From contig NZ_CP011663.1 of the NCBI RefSeq assembly GCF_001020205.1, forward strand, positions 3,968,001-4,032,000: a stretch of 64,000 bases of DNA, written 5' to 3'. Both the position numbers and the translations under genes were made by a program. Source of the DNA: Clostridium sporogenes (GTDB taxonomy: Bacteria; Bacillota; Clostridia; Clostridiales; Clostridiaceae). Shown one piece after another: positions 51,636 to 61,034 of the stretch (positions are counted from its first letter, which is position 1; each line of letters opens with the position of its first letter). Below the pieces are notes generated by a model. It was not told the DNA's origin. It did no database searches and saw only the letters and a list, made by a program, of their open reading frames with translations.

Positions 51636-53441
51636 CTAACTATTTTTGAATATTTCTTCAAATTCATTTGCCTCTAATTTTTCTTTTTTAAGCAATTCTT
51701 GCGCTACAGCATGTAATTTAGATATATTTTCATTTAAAAGTCTTTCTGCTTCATTATATCCAGTATCTATTAATTTTTTTATTTCTTGATCTATTTTATA
51801 GGCTACATCTTCACTGAAGTTTCTTCCCTTTCCAAGATCTCTTCCTAAGAAAACTTCATCATGCCCTGATCCAAAAGCTATTGGACCTAATGTATTGCTC
51901 ATACCATAATCCATGACCATTTTTCTAGCTATTGTTGTAGCTCTATCTATATCATTTTTAGCTCCTGTACTTATGTCTCCTATAATTAACTTTTCTGCTA
52001 CTCTTCCTCCTAATAAACCTACAATTTCATCTTCTAATTTAGATTTAGACATATATGAGCTATCCTTTTCTGGTAAATGCATAGTATATCCACCTGCCAT
52101 ACCTCTTGGAACTATACTTATTTGATGAACTGGATCTGCATGGGGAAGAAGTTTCATAACAACAGCATGACCGGCTTCATGATAAGCAGTTAGCTTTCTA
52201 TCTTCTTCATCTATTACTCTGCTCTTCTTTTCTGGTCCAGCTATTACTCTTGTAACTGCTTCTTCTAGATCTTCCATATCTATTAATTCTTTTCTCTTTC
52301 TTACTGCTAAAAGTGCAGATTCATTCATTAAATTTTCTAAGTCTGCCCCTGTAAATCCTGGTGTTCTTTTGGCCAATATTTCTAACTTTATTTCTTCTGC
52401 TAAATGTTTATTTTTTGAGTGAACCTTTAATATAGCCTCTCTACCTTTTACATCTGGTGCTCCGACAACTATTTGTCTATCAAATCTTCCTGGTCTTAAT
52501 AAGGCTGGATCTAATATATCTGGTCTATTTGTTGCTGCAATCATTATTATACCTTCATTAGCACCAAAACCATCCATTTCAACTAATAATTGATTTAAAG
52601 TTTGTTCTCTTTCATCATGGCCACCGCCTAAACCAGCGCCTCTTTGTCTTCCTACTGCATCAATTTCATCTATAAAAACTATGCAGGGTGAATTCTTCTT
52701 AGCTTGCTCAAATAAATCTCTAACTCTAGATGCTCCAACACCTACAAACATTTCAACAAAGTCTGAACCTGATATACTAAAAAAAGGTACTCCTGCTTCT
52801 CCTGCAATAGCCTTAGCTAAAAGAGTTTTACCTGTTCCTGGAGGTCCTACTAATAATACTCCTTTAGGTATTCTAGCTCCCATATCTATATATCTTTTAG
52901 GCGACTTAAGAAAATCTACTATTTCTGCTAACTCTTCCTTTTCCTCATCAGCTCCTGCAACATCATCAAAAGTTACTTTTTTCTTATCTGGTGTGGCCAT
53001 TTTGGCTTTACTCTTTCCAAAATTCATAACATTTCTATTTCCGCCACCACCCTGTGCTTGTTGCATAAACATAAACCAAAATCCTAAAAGCATTAAAACT
53101 ATTAATATCATAGGTAAATATTGTACCCATATAGGTACTGATGTTGGTTTAACATAAACTTCTTTTACTTCTCCATTTTTAGGATGTTCATTTATAAATT
53201 GAAACAATCTTTCTGAAGGAACTACTGTTTCATATTGTGTGCCATCTTTTAATGTTCCAACTACTGTCATTTTATCATCTTTAACTTGAAAACTTTTAAT
53301 TTCATTTTGTATCCAATTTTTTTGGAATTCACTAAAATTAATAGCTGTAGAGTTAGTTCCAGTTCTAACAAGCATTAAAGATGAGAATATAACTAATATA
53401 AGAACAACAATCCAGGCCGTTGCACTTGAAAATTTTTTCAT
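51636..53441 (-). CDS. ftsH: ATP-dependent zinc metalloprotease FtsH
   Basis: FtsH (601 aa) degrades membrane and unstable cytosolic proteins. Two membrane helices (residues about 6-24 and 108-128) flank an extracytoplasmic domain. The AAA module has Walker A GPPGTGKT (near 202) and Walker B CIVFIDEIDAVG. The protease site is HEAGH (near 426). The ATG has a GTGAGGGTGG region upstream. It follows hpt and has its own promoter at 53479-53507. Confidence 0.99.
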   Translation of the reverse strand: MKKFSSATAWIVVLILVIFSSLMLVRTGTNSTAINFSEFQKNWIQNEIKSFQVKDDKMTVVGTLKDGTQYETVVPSERLFQFINEHPKNGEVKEVYVKPTSVPIWVQYLPMILIVLMLLGFWFMFMQQAQGGGGNRNVMNFGKSKAKMATPDKKKVTFDDVAGADEEKEELAEIVDFLKSPKRYIDMGARIPKGVLLVGPPGTGKTLLAKAIAGEAGVPFFSISGSDFVEMFVGVGASRVRDLFEQAKKNSPCIVFIDEIDAVGRQRGAGLGGGHDEREQTLNQLLVEMDGFGANEGIIMIAATNRPDILDPALLRPGRFDRQIVVGAPDVKGREAILKVHSKNKHLAEEIKLEILAKRTPGFTGADLENLMNESALLAVRKRKELIDMEDLEEAVTRVIAGPEKKSRVIDEEDRKLTAYHEAGHAVVMKLLPHADPVHQISIVPRGMAGGYTMHLPEKDSSYMSKSKLEDEIVGLLGGRVAEKLIIGDISTGAKNDIDRATTIARKMVMDYGMSNTLGPIAFGSGHDEVFLGRDLGKGRNFSEDVAYKIDQEIKKLIDTGYNEAERLLNENISKLHAVAQELLKKEKLEANEFEEIFKNS

Positions 53442-53478
53442 ATTTGGCCACCCTCACTTTCTAGTTTTATACTGTAAA

Positions 53479-53507
53479 ATTGTATCATAACAAAAATTTG
53501 TTTACAA
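53479..53507 (-). promoter_or_regulatory. Sigma-A promoter for ftsH
   Basis: TTGTAA (53507-53502), a 17-nt spacer and TACAAT (53484-53479) on the minus strand, in the gap between hpt and ftsH. Confidence 0.65.
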
Positions 53508-53522
53508 TAAATTGAATATTAA

Positions 53523-54068
53523 TTATTTATAAACTTCCTCTTTTAATATTCCAATGTAAGGTAGATTTCTATATTTTTCTGCAAAATCTAATCCATATCC
53601 TACAAGAAAATAATCAGGAACATTAAAACCTAAATAATGAACATCAATTTCTGCTTTTCTTCTTTCTTCCTTATTAAGCAAACAAGCTATATTTATACTA
53701 GCTGGTTTTCTAGCACGTAAATTTTCTAATAAATATTTTAATGTTATACCAGAGTCTATTATATCTTCTACTATAAGAATATCTTTACCTTCTATTTCAA
53801 AATCTAAATCCTTTAATATTCTAACTACCCCTGAGGATGTAGTAGAGTTTCCATAGCTAGACACCGCCATAAAATCCATAGTGCAAGGTATGGTTATTCT
53901 TTTTAGTAAATCTGCCATAAAAGGTACAGACCCCTTTAATATACCTATTAGCATTAAATCTTTGCCATCATAATCCTTACTGATTTGATCTCCTAATTCA
54001 TTTATTTTGTTTTGTATTTTTTCTTCAGATATAAGTACTTTTTCTATATCCCTACTTATTAGATCCAT
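53523..54068 (-). CDS. hpt: Hypoxanthine phosphoribosyltransferase
   Basis: Hpt (181 aa) salvages hypoxanthine and guanine using PRPP. The PRPP-binding motif is ILIVEDIIDSGITLKYL (near residue 96). LMIGILKGSVPFMADL and FLVGYGLDF are further family segments. The start is the ATG at 54068 (MDLISRDIEKV) behind AGAGGGGAACCAA. An upstream ATG six codons earlier overlaps tilS more deeply. It overlaps the tilS end by 17 bases, so translation is probably coupled; tilS-hpt-ftsH order is as in Bacillus. Confidence 0.97.
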   Translation of the reverse strand: MDLISRDIEKVLISEEKIQNKINELGDQISKDYDGKDLMLIGILKGSVPFMADLLKRITIPCTMDFMAVSSYGNSTTSSGVVRILKDLDFEIEGKDILIVEDIIDSGITLKYLLENLRARKPASINIACLLNKEERRKAEIDVHYLGFNVPDYFLVGYGLDFAEKYRNLPYIGILKEEVYK

Positions 54069-55449
54069 TTGGTTCCCCTCTTTCAACAGTTATTTCTAAT
54101 ACATTTTTTGTATTTTTATCTACTTTAAAATTATTACTTATTCTGTAGCCTATAATCCAAGCTATTTCATCTCCAAAACATAAAAGTTCTAGCCTATCTC
54201 TTTCTTCTCTTGGAATTTTTAGGTCTATAAAGAAATCTTTTAATTTCTTGCTACCTTTCATTCCTAATGGAGTAAATTTATCTCCATTTTTTCTATTTCT
54301 TAAATAAACTTTTTCATTACTTATTTTATCATAATCAAAGTATTGTACATATTTATTATCATTTATATTGTGATTATGATCTTTGATAGAATATATTTTT
54401 AAATTAGTATTTAAATCTCCTATTTTATTACGTCCTATTTTAAGTTCACAATGAATATTATTTATCTCATTGCATTCTTTATATAAATGTATGTCTCCAT
54501 AAACATTTTCAGCTCTTATATTGCTAGGTAAGTTTATAAATTTACCTGTTGTATTTAAACCTAATTCTAAGATATCATATATATTCTTCATTTCAAGATT
54601 ATATAAGTTTTTATTTATATAAAGTATAGCCTCTCTTAATATTCTAGTTGAAATACTTTCATGCTCTAAAAAAACTCTCTTATCTATTATTACCCTTTGT
54701 GTTTTTTTAGTACAATATATTTGAAATTTATCTTTCGATACTTTCTCTAAATAGCTATTATCTTTAGAAACTATATTAGAAAATCTACATAAAGTATTTA
54801 CTATATCTTCATTAAAATTATCTTTTATATAAGGTATTAATTCTAATCTAATTTTATTTCTTGTATATATACTTTGTAAATTCGTTTTATCTATCCTAGG
54901 ATTTAGTTCATATTTTTCACAATAATTTTCTATATCTTCTCTTAATACATTTATTAAAGGTCTTATATATACACCATCTCTTATTGGATTTATACCTATT
55001 AATCCCTGTAATCCTGTTCCCCTCATTATTCTCATAAGCACAGTTTCTGCTTGGTCATTTGCATTATGAGCTGTTGCTATTTTTTGAGCTCCCAGTTCTT
55101 CTCTTAAATAATTAAAAAAATCATATCTTGCTTCTCTTCCTGCACTTTCGCTAGACATTCCCTTTTCTTTGGCTATTTTGTTCATATCTATTGTTTTAGA
55201 AAAAAAGCCTAAATTATTCATATAACAAAAATTCTCTACATATTTTTCATCAGCATCTGATTCTGCTCCTCTAACACCATGATTTATATGAGCCACATAT
55301 ATATCCTTTATTCTTAGTTCATCTTTTAATAAACATAACATATGTAAAAGACACATAGAATCTGGTCCACCAGATACACCTACTATTATTTTGTCATTGG
55401 CTTCAATCATATCATATTTCTTTATAGTATTTATAACCACATCTTTCAT
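54052..55449 (-). CDS. tilS: tRNA(Ile)-lysidine synthase
   Basis: TilS (465 aa) converts C34 of the CAU-anticodon isoleucine tRNA to lysidine. The N-type PP-loop is VGVSGGPDSMCLLHM (residues 22-36), followed by AHINHGVRGAESD and TAHNANDQAETVLMRI. A C-terminal TilS domain (NGDKFTPLGMKGSKKLKDF) is present. A likely substrate tRNA is encoded at 35529 in this window. It precedes hpt in one transcript. Confidence 0.97.
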   Translation of the reverse strand: MKDVVINTIKKYDMIEANDKIIVGVSGGPDSMCLLHMLCLLKDELRIKDIYVAHINHGVRGAESDADEKYVENFCYMNNLGFFSKTIDMNKIAKEKGMSSESAGREARYDFFNYLREELGAQKIATAHNANDQAETVLMRIMRGTGLQGLIGINPIRDGVYIRPLINVLREDIENYCEKYELNPRIDKTNLQSIYTRNKIRLELIPYIKDNFNEDIVNTLCRFSNIVSKDNSYLEKVSKDKFQIYCTKKTQRVIIDKRVFLEHESISTRILREAILYINKNLYNLEMKNIYDILELGLNTTGKFINLPSNIRAENVYGDIHLYKECNEINNIHCELKIGRNKIGDLNTNLKIYSIKDHNHNINDNKYVQYFDYDKISNEKVYLRNRKNGDKFTPLGMKGSKKLKDFFIDLKIPREERDRLELLCFGDEIAWIIGYRISNNFKVDKNTKNVLEITVERGEPNGSNK

Positions 55450-55535
55450 AAAAACACACCTTATACCTTTATATTAAAACATTATACCATAAAAATACTC
55501 TAATCATTATACTTTTAGCGGGGTTTTATATAAAA

Positions 55536-55592
55536 AAAAGAGAATATTTAAACAAATTAAGTATTTACTACTTAACTTTATATTCTCTTTCT
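55536..55592 (-). terminator. Terminator after spoIIE
   Basis: AAAGAGAATAT (near 55592-55582) and ATATTCTCTTT (near 55547-55537) pair on the minus strand, with an inner stem TTAAGTA/TACTTAA, and are followed by TTTTTTTT. It ends the spoIIE transcript before tilS. Confidence 0.8.
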
Positions 55593-55597
55593 ATATT

Positions 55598-57985
55598 TTA
55601 ATATAAACTATATACTTTTTGCACTATTGCGGTCATATCATCCTTTACCTTACCTTTACTTAATTTTTTAGCATTTTCTATTAATTCTTCGCTTATTTCT
55701 TTAGGATTATTTAATGTGGTATTTTTTAAAAATTCTACTACCCATTCTACTTTACCTGCAGAACTACTTTCATAATCTAGAACCCCATCACTTACCATTA
55801 CTATTATATCTCCATTTTTTAAATCCCTTGTTTCAATATCAATATCTACTTTGTCCAAAACCCCTATTGGTAATGTTTTAGACTTAATAGTATATACATC
55901 TGTTCCTCGCTTTATAAAACTAGCTACTGCTCCTACCTTCATAAAATCTACTTGCCCTTCATATAAATCTATATTTGATAAATCTACTGTTGAAAACTTT
56001 TCATCCTGAGAAAATTTTATGCTCATTATAGAATTTATTGTATTTATAGCTATAAGTTTACTAAATCCTGATTGAGCAAACCTTTCAATAAGTTCAACTA
56101 CTGCACTACTTTCTTGAACTGCTTGAGGTCCGGATCCCATGCCATCACTTATTATAGTCATATAGCTACCACTTTTTAATTTCCCAAAAGAATAACTATC
56201 CCCATTACATTGTTCCCCATCTTTTGCTGTCTTATTAACATAAGAGGCTACATGATATTTAGGTGTTTCCTCAAAAATTATATTACAGTCGTTATTTTTT
56301 AAATCTAAGTTACAACTTTCATTAGCTACACACATTAATTTACCTGTAACCTTATTTATTAGGGGCAATATTTCCTTTACACATTTCTGCTTACCTGTAC
56401 AAGCATCTATTTTTAAATTTATTATAAGTCTGCCATTTTCATTATTATAACAAAATATATCCTTATATTTTATATTATTCTTATTTAACATTCTTCTAAT
56501 GTCTTTTTCCGTTAAATTACTAAATCTAATACTTTGTCCAAATTCCTTTGTGATCTCCTCAACAGAATAAGCCATTGTGTTTATTTGATTAGCTAACACT
56601 TCCCTACATTCACTAAGTCTTTTTTTCCACATTTCATTTATTATATAATTATTTACTATATCTTCTGTATTATTAATAAGTTGAGTTCTCTTTACACATT
56701 TTCTTTCTATTTCATAAGGAAGTTCTTTTCTATTCTCTTGATAATTTTGTATTAACTCCCCTAGAGCATTATAAGTATAATATCCTTCTCTCTTCCAGCA
56801 TATATGATTCATGTTACAGTTGCTGCAAACTCTATCTGCTAAATTTTCTATTAAAGCACCACTTTTATTTTTCATAGCTAATTTCTCATTATCTACTAAT
56901 TTTTCCAATACATTTCCCATATTGTATAATACGCTAGAAAAATTGCCCAATTTATCCGTAAGAATACCTTTGATCTTGTCCATATAGTTTTCTTGTAAGT
57001 TTTCTTGTTTCTTTTGATAATCTAATTCATACTCCATTTTCATATATAGTTTATTAGGTATTATATAAAATAAAGTTAAGGATATTAACACTTCTATTAT
57101 CTTAAAATCATAGTTAATATTAGAATAAAATTTCAATATTAAAAAACTAACCAAATAAGATATGCCAGTCATCAACTTACCTGTTTCTTTGAAAACTCCA
57201 GATATAAGCCCACATAGTCCATATATAGAAATATAAATCATCATGTTGTTAGAACTTAATCCTACTATAGCCCCCATAGCCACACCGATAGCTGAAGCAC
57301 TAGTACTTCCCTTTACATATCCTATAATTAATATCATAGTAATAGATATTAAATTCATTAAATTTATTCCTGCTATATTAGCTCCCCAAGTTCCTGAAAC
57401 CACAAGAGATAATGTAATAGCCATACTTACTATTTCTTCATTGGAATATAAATGACTAGTATTTATATTCTTAAAACATAAAATTGAATAATTAATAATA
57501 TAGTATATTGGGAAAATACAACCTATTTCAAAAGTAGCTCCCAATATAGCCATAGTTGTTGAAATCTTAGTAACAAAAATTTTATATGCGAATATCTCTA
57601 AGTATATGATCATATATATAATTATGGTATTTTTTTTATCCTCTACATTTTTAAATATATAAGATGAAAGTATTATGGTTGCTATTTCTAATATATTTAA
57701 AGATATATAACCTATATTATTTTTTAAAGATATATATCCTATAACAGAACCAACAGCTGATATAAATAAATATTTGTTATATTCTTTTTGTCTAGATATA
57801 GATAATAAAAAAGCTATCCCAAAGGGAGCCATGTTATTAATAAAAATTACTCTACTCACTAGAAAAGAGCTCATAAAGAAAATTATCATATTTACAATAG
57901 ACTTGAGATTAATAGATTTTTTATACTTTTGCTTTTCTATTTTTTTTAATCTTTGGTATGGTAAAAGTTCTGCGCCATATTGCAT
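55598..57985 (-). CDS. spoIIE: Stage II sporulation protein E (serine phosphatase)
   Basis: SpoIIE (795 aa) sits at the polar septum and dephosphorylates SpoIIAA, so activating sigma-F in the forespore. The first ~320 residues contain about ten membrane helices, a central regulatory region follows, and the C-terminal PP2C domain shows ISDGMGSGPQAVQES and IIVMVSDGVLDYESS with metal-binding Asp residues. A Cys cluster CSNCNMNHICW lies near residue 390. The ATG follows GGGGGTGATTAATTATT. It has a Spo0A-type promoter with long spacing at 58019-58051. Confidence 0.97.
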   Translation of the reverse strand: MQYGAELLPYQRLKKIEKQKYKKSINLKSIVNMIIFFMSSFLVSRVIFINNMAPFGIAFLLSISRQKEYNKYLFISAVGSVIGYISLKNNIGYISLNILEIATIILSSYIFKNVEDKKNTIIIYMIIYLEIFAYKIFVTKISTTMAILGATFEIGCIFPIYYIINYSILCFKNINTSHLYSNEEIVSMAITLSLVVSGTWGANIAGINLMNLISITMILIIGYVKGSTSASAIGVAMGAIVGLSSNNMMIYISIYGLCGLISGVFKETGKLMTGISYLVSFLILKFYSNINYDFKIIEVLISLTLFYIIPNKLYMKMEYELDYQKKQENLQENYMDKIKGILTDKLGNFSSVLYNMGNVLEKLVDNEKLAMKNKSGALIENLADRVCSNCNMNHICWKREGYYTYNALGELIQNYQENRKELPYEIERKCVKRTQLINNTEDIVNNYIINEMWKKRLSECREVLANQINTMAYSVEEITKEFGQSIRFSNLTEKDIRRMLNKNNIKYKDIFCYNNENGRLIINLKIDACTGKQKCVKEILPLINKVTGKLMCVANESCNLDLKNNDCNIIFEETPKYHVASYVNKTAKDGEQCNGDSYSFGKLKSGSYMTIISDGMGSGPQAVQESSAVVELIERFAQSGFSKLIAINTINSIMSIKFSQDEKFSTVDLSNIDLYEGQVDFMKVGAVASFIKRGTDVYTIKSKTLPIGVLDKVDIDIETRDLKNGDIIVMVSDGVLDYESSSAGKVEWVVEFLKNTTLNNPKEISEELIENAKKLSKGKVKDDMTAIVQKVYSLY

Positions 57986-58018
57986 AATAATTAATCACCC
58001 CCATTAAGTTACTTCTCA

Positions 58019-58051
58019 ATTATATCAAGGGTGTATGGAAATAATTGTCAT
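58019..58051 (-). promoter_or_regulatory. spoIIE promoter with 21-nt spacer
   Basis: ATGACA (58051-58046), a 21-nt spacer and TATAAT (58024-58019) on the minus strand, about 33 nt before the spoIIE ATG. The B. subtilis spoIIE and spoIIG promoters use sigma-A with the same unusual 21-22-nt spacing and need Spo0A~P. Spo0A involvement here is inferred; a clear TGTCGAA box is not seen. From 58052 to 58270 there is AT-rich DNA without other features. Confidence 0.65.
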
Positions 58052-58270
58052 AAACTGAAGTCGCATCTATTTTTTTTTAGGACATTTCTTTCTAATATTT
58101 TTTATAATTATTTTTTTTAGACATTTATGGGAAAAATAATACAGTAAATAAAATAATTTAATATTTAATAAGAAATATAAATAGAAAAAATTCATATTTT
58201 TATGCTTATAGTATTAATATGCATTTAATAAAAAGTTTAGTGTATTTTTTATAGGAAATATAACACATTA

Positions 58271-58310
58271 TAAAAAGAGAGATTCTATTTAAATAGAATC
58301 TCTCTTTTTA
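58271..58310. terminator. Terminator of the tRNA cluster
   Basis: A 40-bp perfect palindrome centred at 58290/58291, with arms like AAAAAGAGAGATTCTATT and a T-run on the minus strand. It ends the seven-tRNA transcript. It may act on both strands. Confidence 0.88.
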
Positions 58311-58312
58311 TG

Positions 58313-58389
58313 TGGTAGCGGAAATAGGACTTGAACCTACGACACTTCGGGTATGAACCGAATGCTCTAGCCAGCTGAGCTATTCCGCC
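58313..58389 (-). tRNA. tRNA-Met (CAU), elongator, copy 1
   Basis: A cloverleaf on the minus strand: acceptor GGCGGAA/TTCCGCT, D-arm GCTC...GAGC, anticodon stem TTCGG/CCGAA around TTCATAC (CAT), T-loop TTCAAGT, CCA encoded. It lacks the C1-A72 mismatch of initiators. The sequence matches the copy at 58730. Confidence 0.96.
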
Positions 58390-58399
58390 AAAAAATAAT

Positions 58400-58475
<76 letters not shown>

Positions 58476-58528
58476 ACATTAATGTTAAATACAAAAACCA
58501 AAGCTAATTTATTCTCCCAAAAAATAAT

Positions 58529-58604
<76 letters not shown>

Positions 58605-58609
58605 ATATT

Positions 58610-58700
58610 TGGTGCTGAAGACCGGAATCGAACCGGTACGGGCTGTTAGGCCCGCAGGATTTTAAGTCCTGTGCGTCTGCCAGTTCCGCCACTCCAGCAC
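58610..58700 (-). tRNA. tRNA-Leu (UAA), copy 1
   Basis: 91 nt on the minus strand with a class II long variable arm (CGGGCCTAACAGCCCG). Acceptor GTGCTGG/TTCAGCAC side, anticodon stem CAGGA/TCCTG around CTTAAAA (anticodon TAA), CCA encoded. The copy at 58891 looks identical. Confidence 0.96.
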
Positions 58701-58729
58701 ATTGTGTATTATATAATTTTTCAAGGAAA

Positions 58730-58806
58730 TGGTAGCGGAAATAGGACTTGAACCTACGACACTTCGGGTATGAACCGAATGCTCTAGCCAGCTGAGCTAT
58801 TCCGCC
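58730..58806 (-). tRNA. tRNA-Met (CAU), elongator, copy 2
   Basis: The same sequence as 58313-58389 by eye. It follows initiator copy 3 in transcription order, as part of a repeated Leu-fMet-Met cassette. Confidence 0.96.
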
Positions 58807-58810
58807 ACAA

Positions 58811-58886
<76 letters not shown>

Positions 58887-58890
58887 ATAT

Positions 58891-58981
58891 TGGTGCTGAA
58901 GACCGGAATCGAACCGGTACGGGCTGTTAGGCCCGCAGGATTTTAAGTCCTGTGCGTCTGCCAGTTCCGCCACTCCAGCAC
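58891..58981 (-). tRNA. tRNA-Leu (UAA), copy 2
   Basis: The first gene of the cluster. Anticodon TAA, long variable arm, CCA encoded, same sequence as copy 1 by eye. Confidence 0.96.
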
Positions 58982-59026
58982 GTTATTTTATTTTGTGTTT
59001 TTGTCTCATTGCTGACGACATAAATA

Positions 59027-59055
59027 ATTATATCCCACAAACTATACTATGTCAA
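59027..59055 (-). promoter_or_regulatory. Consensus sigma-A promoter for the tRNA cluster
   Basis: TTGACA (59055-59050), a 17-nt spacer and TATAAT (59032-59027) on the minus strand, about 45 nt before tRNA-Leu. Confidence 0.9.
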
Positions 59056-59085
59056 CACTTTATTTTATTTTTTTTAAAATAAATA

Positions 59086-59106
59086 AAAAGGCCCCTAAGG
59101 CCTTTT
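59086..59106 (-). terminator. Intrinsic terminator after the S1-domain gene
   Basis: AAAAGGCC (59086-59093) and GGCCTTTT (59099-59106) pair perfectly, with a T-rich tail on the minus strand. Confidence 0.85.
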
Positions 59107-59109
59107 GTT

Positions 59110-59514
59110 TTAATAGCTTTTCTTACTTCCTCTACCTCTAGAATCTTGATGCTTTTTCAAATCTTGGAATCTTTCTTCACTGTCTTTTAAGAATTTAGAT
59201 AATCTATCTTCAAAATTTACTTCATTCTTTTTAGACTTTTCTCTTGACCAATCAATTTCCGCTGGTTTGCAAGATTTTTTCTGTTGCATAGCTTGCTTAA
59301 TAGATAAACTTATTTTTCCTTTATCATCTATTGAAATAACTTTAACCTTTACTTTATCCTGTTCTTTTAAATATTCTCTAATGTCTTTTACATAACTATC
59401 TGATACTTCAGATATGTGCACTAAACCTGTTTTACCTTCAATTTCAACAAAGGCTCCAAAATTTGTAATGTTAACTACTGTACCTTCAAGTATACTACCT
59501 GCATTCAAAGTCAT
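59110..59514 (-). CDS. yabR: S1 domain RNA-binding protein (YabR-like)
   Basis: A 134-aa protein with one S1/OB RNA-binding domain: AGSILEGTVVNITNFGAFVEI (5-25), TGLVHISEVSDSYV and KVKVKVISIDDKGKISLSIKQA. The tail of about 55 residues is charged and ends SRGRGSKKSY. The B. subtilis relative YabR lies at the same place, after divIC, and is of uncertain function. The ATG has AAGGAGGAGTC upstream. Confidence 0.92.
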   Translation of the reverse strand: MTLNAGSILEGTVVNITNFGAFVEIEGKTGLVHISEVSDSYVKDIREYLKEQDKVKVKVISIDDKGKISLSIKQAMQQKKSCKPAEIDWSREKSKKNEVNFEDRLSKFLKDSEERFQDLKKHQDSRGRGSKKSY

Positions 59515-59575
59515 ATTAATAAGACTCCTCCTTAATAAATAATGTATATATAATTTAAATTTAAAAACAATTTTA

Positions 59576-59845
59576 TTATTGTGTGTTGTTTATTACAGGA
59601 GTCTCCCCTTTCTTTATAAGTCTTAATCTTTCTCTAGCTAATTTTTCTATGTAATCTTTTGATTTAGATAATTTGACTTCATCCTGTAATTTTTGATTTT
59701 TTTCTTTAACTTCTTTTAATTCTATTTTCTTTTCACTTATTTGGTCCCTGATTTTATGCATAGTTATTTGCTGATTTATAAAAATAACTGCAATATAAAC
59801 TATAGCTAAGAAAAGTATTAACTTCTTTACATTAATTTTTTTCAT
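59576..59845 (-). CDS. divIC: Septum formation initiator / DivIC-like protein
   Basis: An 89-aa bitopic protein: short basic N-terminus, one membrane helix (LILFLAIVYIAVIFI, 9-23), then a coiled coil (KIRDQISEKKIELKEVKEKN) and the ARERLRLIKKGE segment typical of the FtsL/DivIC family. It is expected to help assemble the division septum with FtsL and DivIB. Synteny with yabQ and yabR supports DivIC. Confidence 0.9.
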   Translation of the reverse strand: MKKINVKKLILFLAIVYIAVIFINQQITMHKIRDQISEKKIELKEVKEKNQKLQDEVKLSKSKDYIEKLARERLRLIKKGETPVINNTQ

Positions 59846-59939
59846 AATATAACTTCCCTTTATAAAATATAAACCTTATAGTTATATTTTATTATATTTA
59901 AAATTTTCTTCAAGTTATTTTTGCAAATTATATTAAAAA

Positions 59940-60338
59940 TTAATGCATTTTATTAGATTTTATTTTATATATTAGTATTTTAAAGGGATACACTATTATA
60001 TTAATTGCTATTCTAAAAAATTTATTTATATTTTGAACCACATAAATAAATATAGGATTTAAATATTTGCTTATAAAAAATATATATATGTATAATCCTA
60101 TAGCAATCCATAGGTATACATATATCCCTATAAAGGCACAATTATTATATAACAAAAATATGAATATTGCTATAGCAGCCAAGCACCAAAATAATATATC
60201 TTCAATAATTTTTATAATAGGACTTAAATTTTTATCCATCCTTATACTTCTATAAATGTCAAAAAAAACACCCGTTATTAAACCAGATAAAAAACTAAAA
60301 ATTAATAATCCCAATTGTTTACTTATAGATATAACCAT
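59940..60338 (-). CDS. yabQ: Sporulation protein YabQ
   Basis: A 132-aa membrane protein with about four helices. It begins MVISISKQLGLLIFSFLSGLITGV and has the FFDIYRSIRM motif typical of YabQ. In B. subtilis YabQ is made in the mother cell and is needed for spore cortex synthesis. The start is the ATG at 60338 behind AGGAG; a TTG three codons earlier is too near the ribosome binding site. It follows yabP. Confidence 0.92.
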   Translation of the reverse strand: MVISISKQLGLLIFSFLSGLITGVFFDIYRSIRMDKNLSPIIKIIEDILFWCLAAIAIFIFLLYNNCAFIGIYVYLWIAIGLYIYIFFISKYLNPIFIYVVQNINKFFRIAINIIVYPFKILIYKIKSNKMH

Positions 60339-60352
60339 ACTATACAAATCTC

Positions 60353-60643
60353 CTACTTAAATAGTTTTGAAAATATATTGCTCCTGCTAGCTTTAGATTG
60401 ATCATTAAGATAAGCACAAGAATTTATAGTACCTACTATTACAACATCTCCATTTTGTACATCTAATTTATTCATTTTTAAATTTGATCCTTTTATATCT
60501 AAATCTCCTAGGGTTGTCTTTAACATAATTTCTTCTTCATTAAAGCTTATAACTTCATTGATGCCGCTTAAAATTAACTTTTTTCTACTCTCTAAATTTA
60601 AATTACTTATTTTATCATCATTCTTAAACTCTTTCTTTTCCAT
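60353..60643 (-). CDS. yabP: Sporulation protein YabP
   Basis: A 96-aa YabP/YqfC-family protein. The core (RKKLILSGINEVISFNEEEIML ... GDLDIKGSNLKMNKLDVQNGDV, in part) is characteristic. YabP works with YabQ in cortex formation. The ATG has AGAGGGGGATATTT upstream. A sigma-E promoter is expected in the gap to 60737, but I could not identify one with confidence. Confidence 0.93.
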   Translation of the reverse strand: MEKKEFKNDDKISNLNLESRKKLILSGINEVISFNEEEIMLKTTLGDLDIKGSNLKMNKLDVQNGDVVIVGTINSCAYLNDQSKASRSNIFSKLFK

Positions 60644-60700
60644 AAATATCCCCCTCTACTTATAAATAATATATGCTCATTCATTATTGTATATTACAAT

Positions 60701-60755
60701 AAAATAAAAGGTTCTAAAAAATCATATTTTGAAAACTTTTAGAACCTTTTATTTT
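60701..60755. terminator. Terminator after rqcP
   Basis: Arms of 19 bp (60701-60719 and 60737-60755) with the core AAAAGGTTCTAAAA/TTTTAGAACCTTTT pair perfectly. T-runs lie on both strands. It separates rqcP from yabP, so yabP-yabQ can follow sporulation control. Confidence 0.85.
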
Positions 60756-60760
60756 GAAAC

Positions 60761-61000
60761 TTATATAATTTTGTACATATTTTCAGCATCTTCTTTTTTT
60801 ACATGCTCTAAAACAGATATTATTTCATACTTCATAGTTTTATTAGCATATTGTATTTCTAAGAGATCTCCCTCTTTAACTTCAGTACCAGGTTTAGCTA
60901 TCTTAGAATTAACAAGAACCCTTTCGTTTTCACAAGCCTCTTTAGCTACAGTTCTTCTTTTTATTATTCTTGAAACTTTAAGAAATTTATCTAAACGCAA
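60761..61000 (-). CDS. rqcP: S4-domain RNA-binding protein RqcP (YabO/Hsp15 family)
   Basis: A 79-aa S4 domain protein: MRLDKFLKVSRIIKRRTVAKEA at the N-terminus and LVNSKIAKPGTEVKEGDLLEI. In B. subtilis YabO (RqcP) helps RqcH add alanine tails to peptides on stalled 50S subunits. The start is TTG at 61000, with GGGGGAAAGGA upstream. It lies after HU and before yabP, as in Bacillus. Confidence 0.94.
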   Translation of the reverse strand: MRLDKFLKVSRIIKRRTVAKEACENERVLVNSKIAKPGTEVKEGDLLEIQYANKTMKYEIISVLEHVKKEDAENMYKII

Positions 61001-61034
61001 ATCCTTTCCCCCTTAACTTTATATAAAAATAAAC

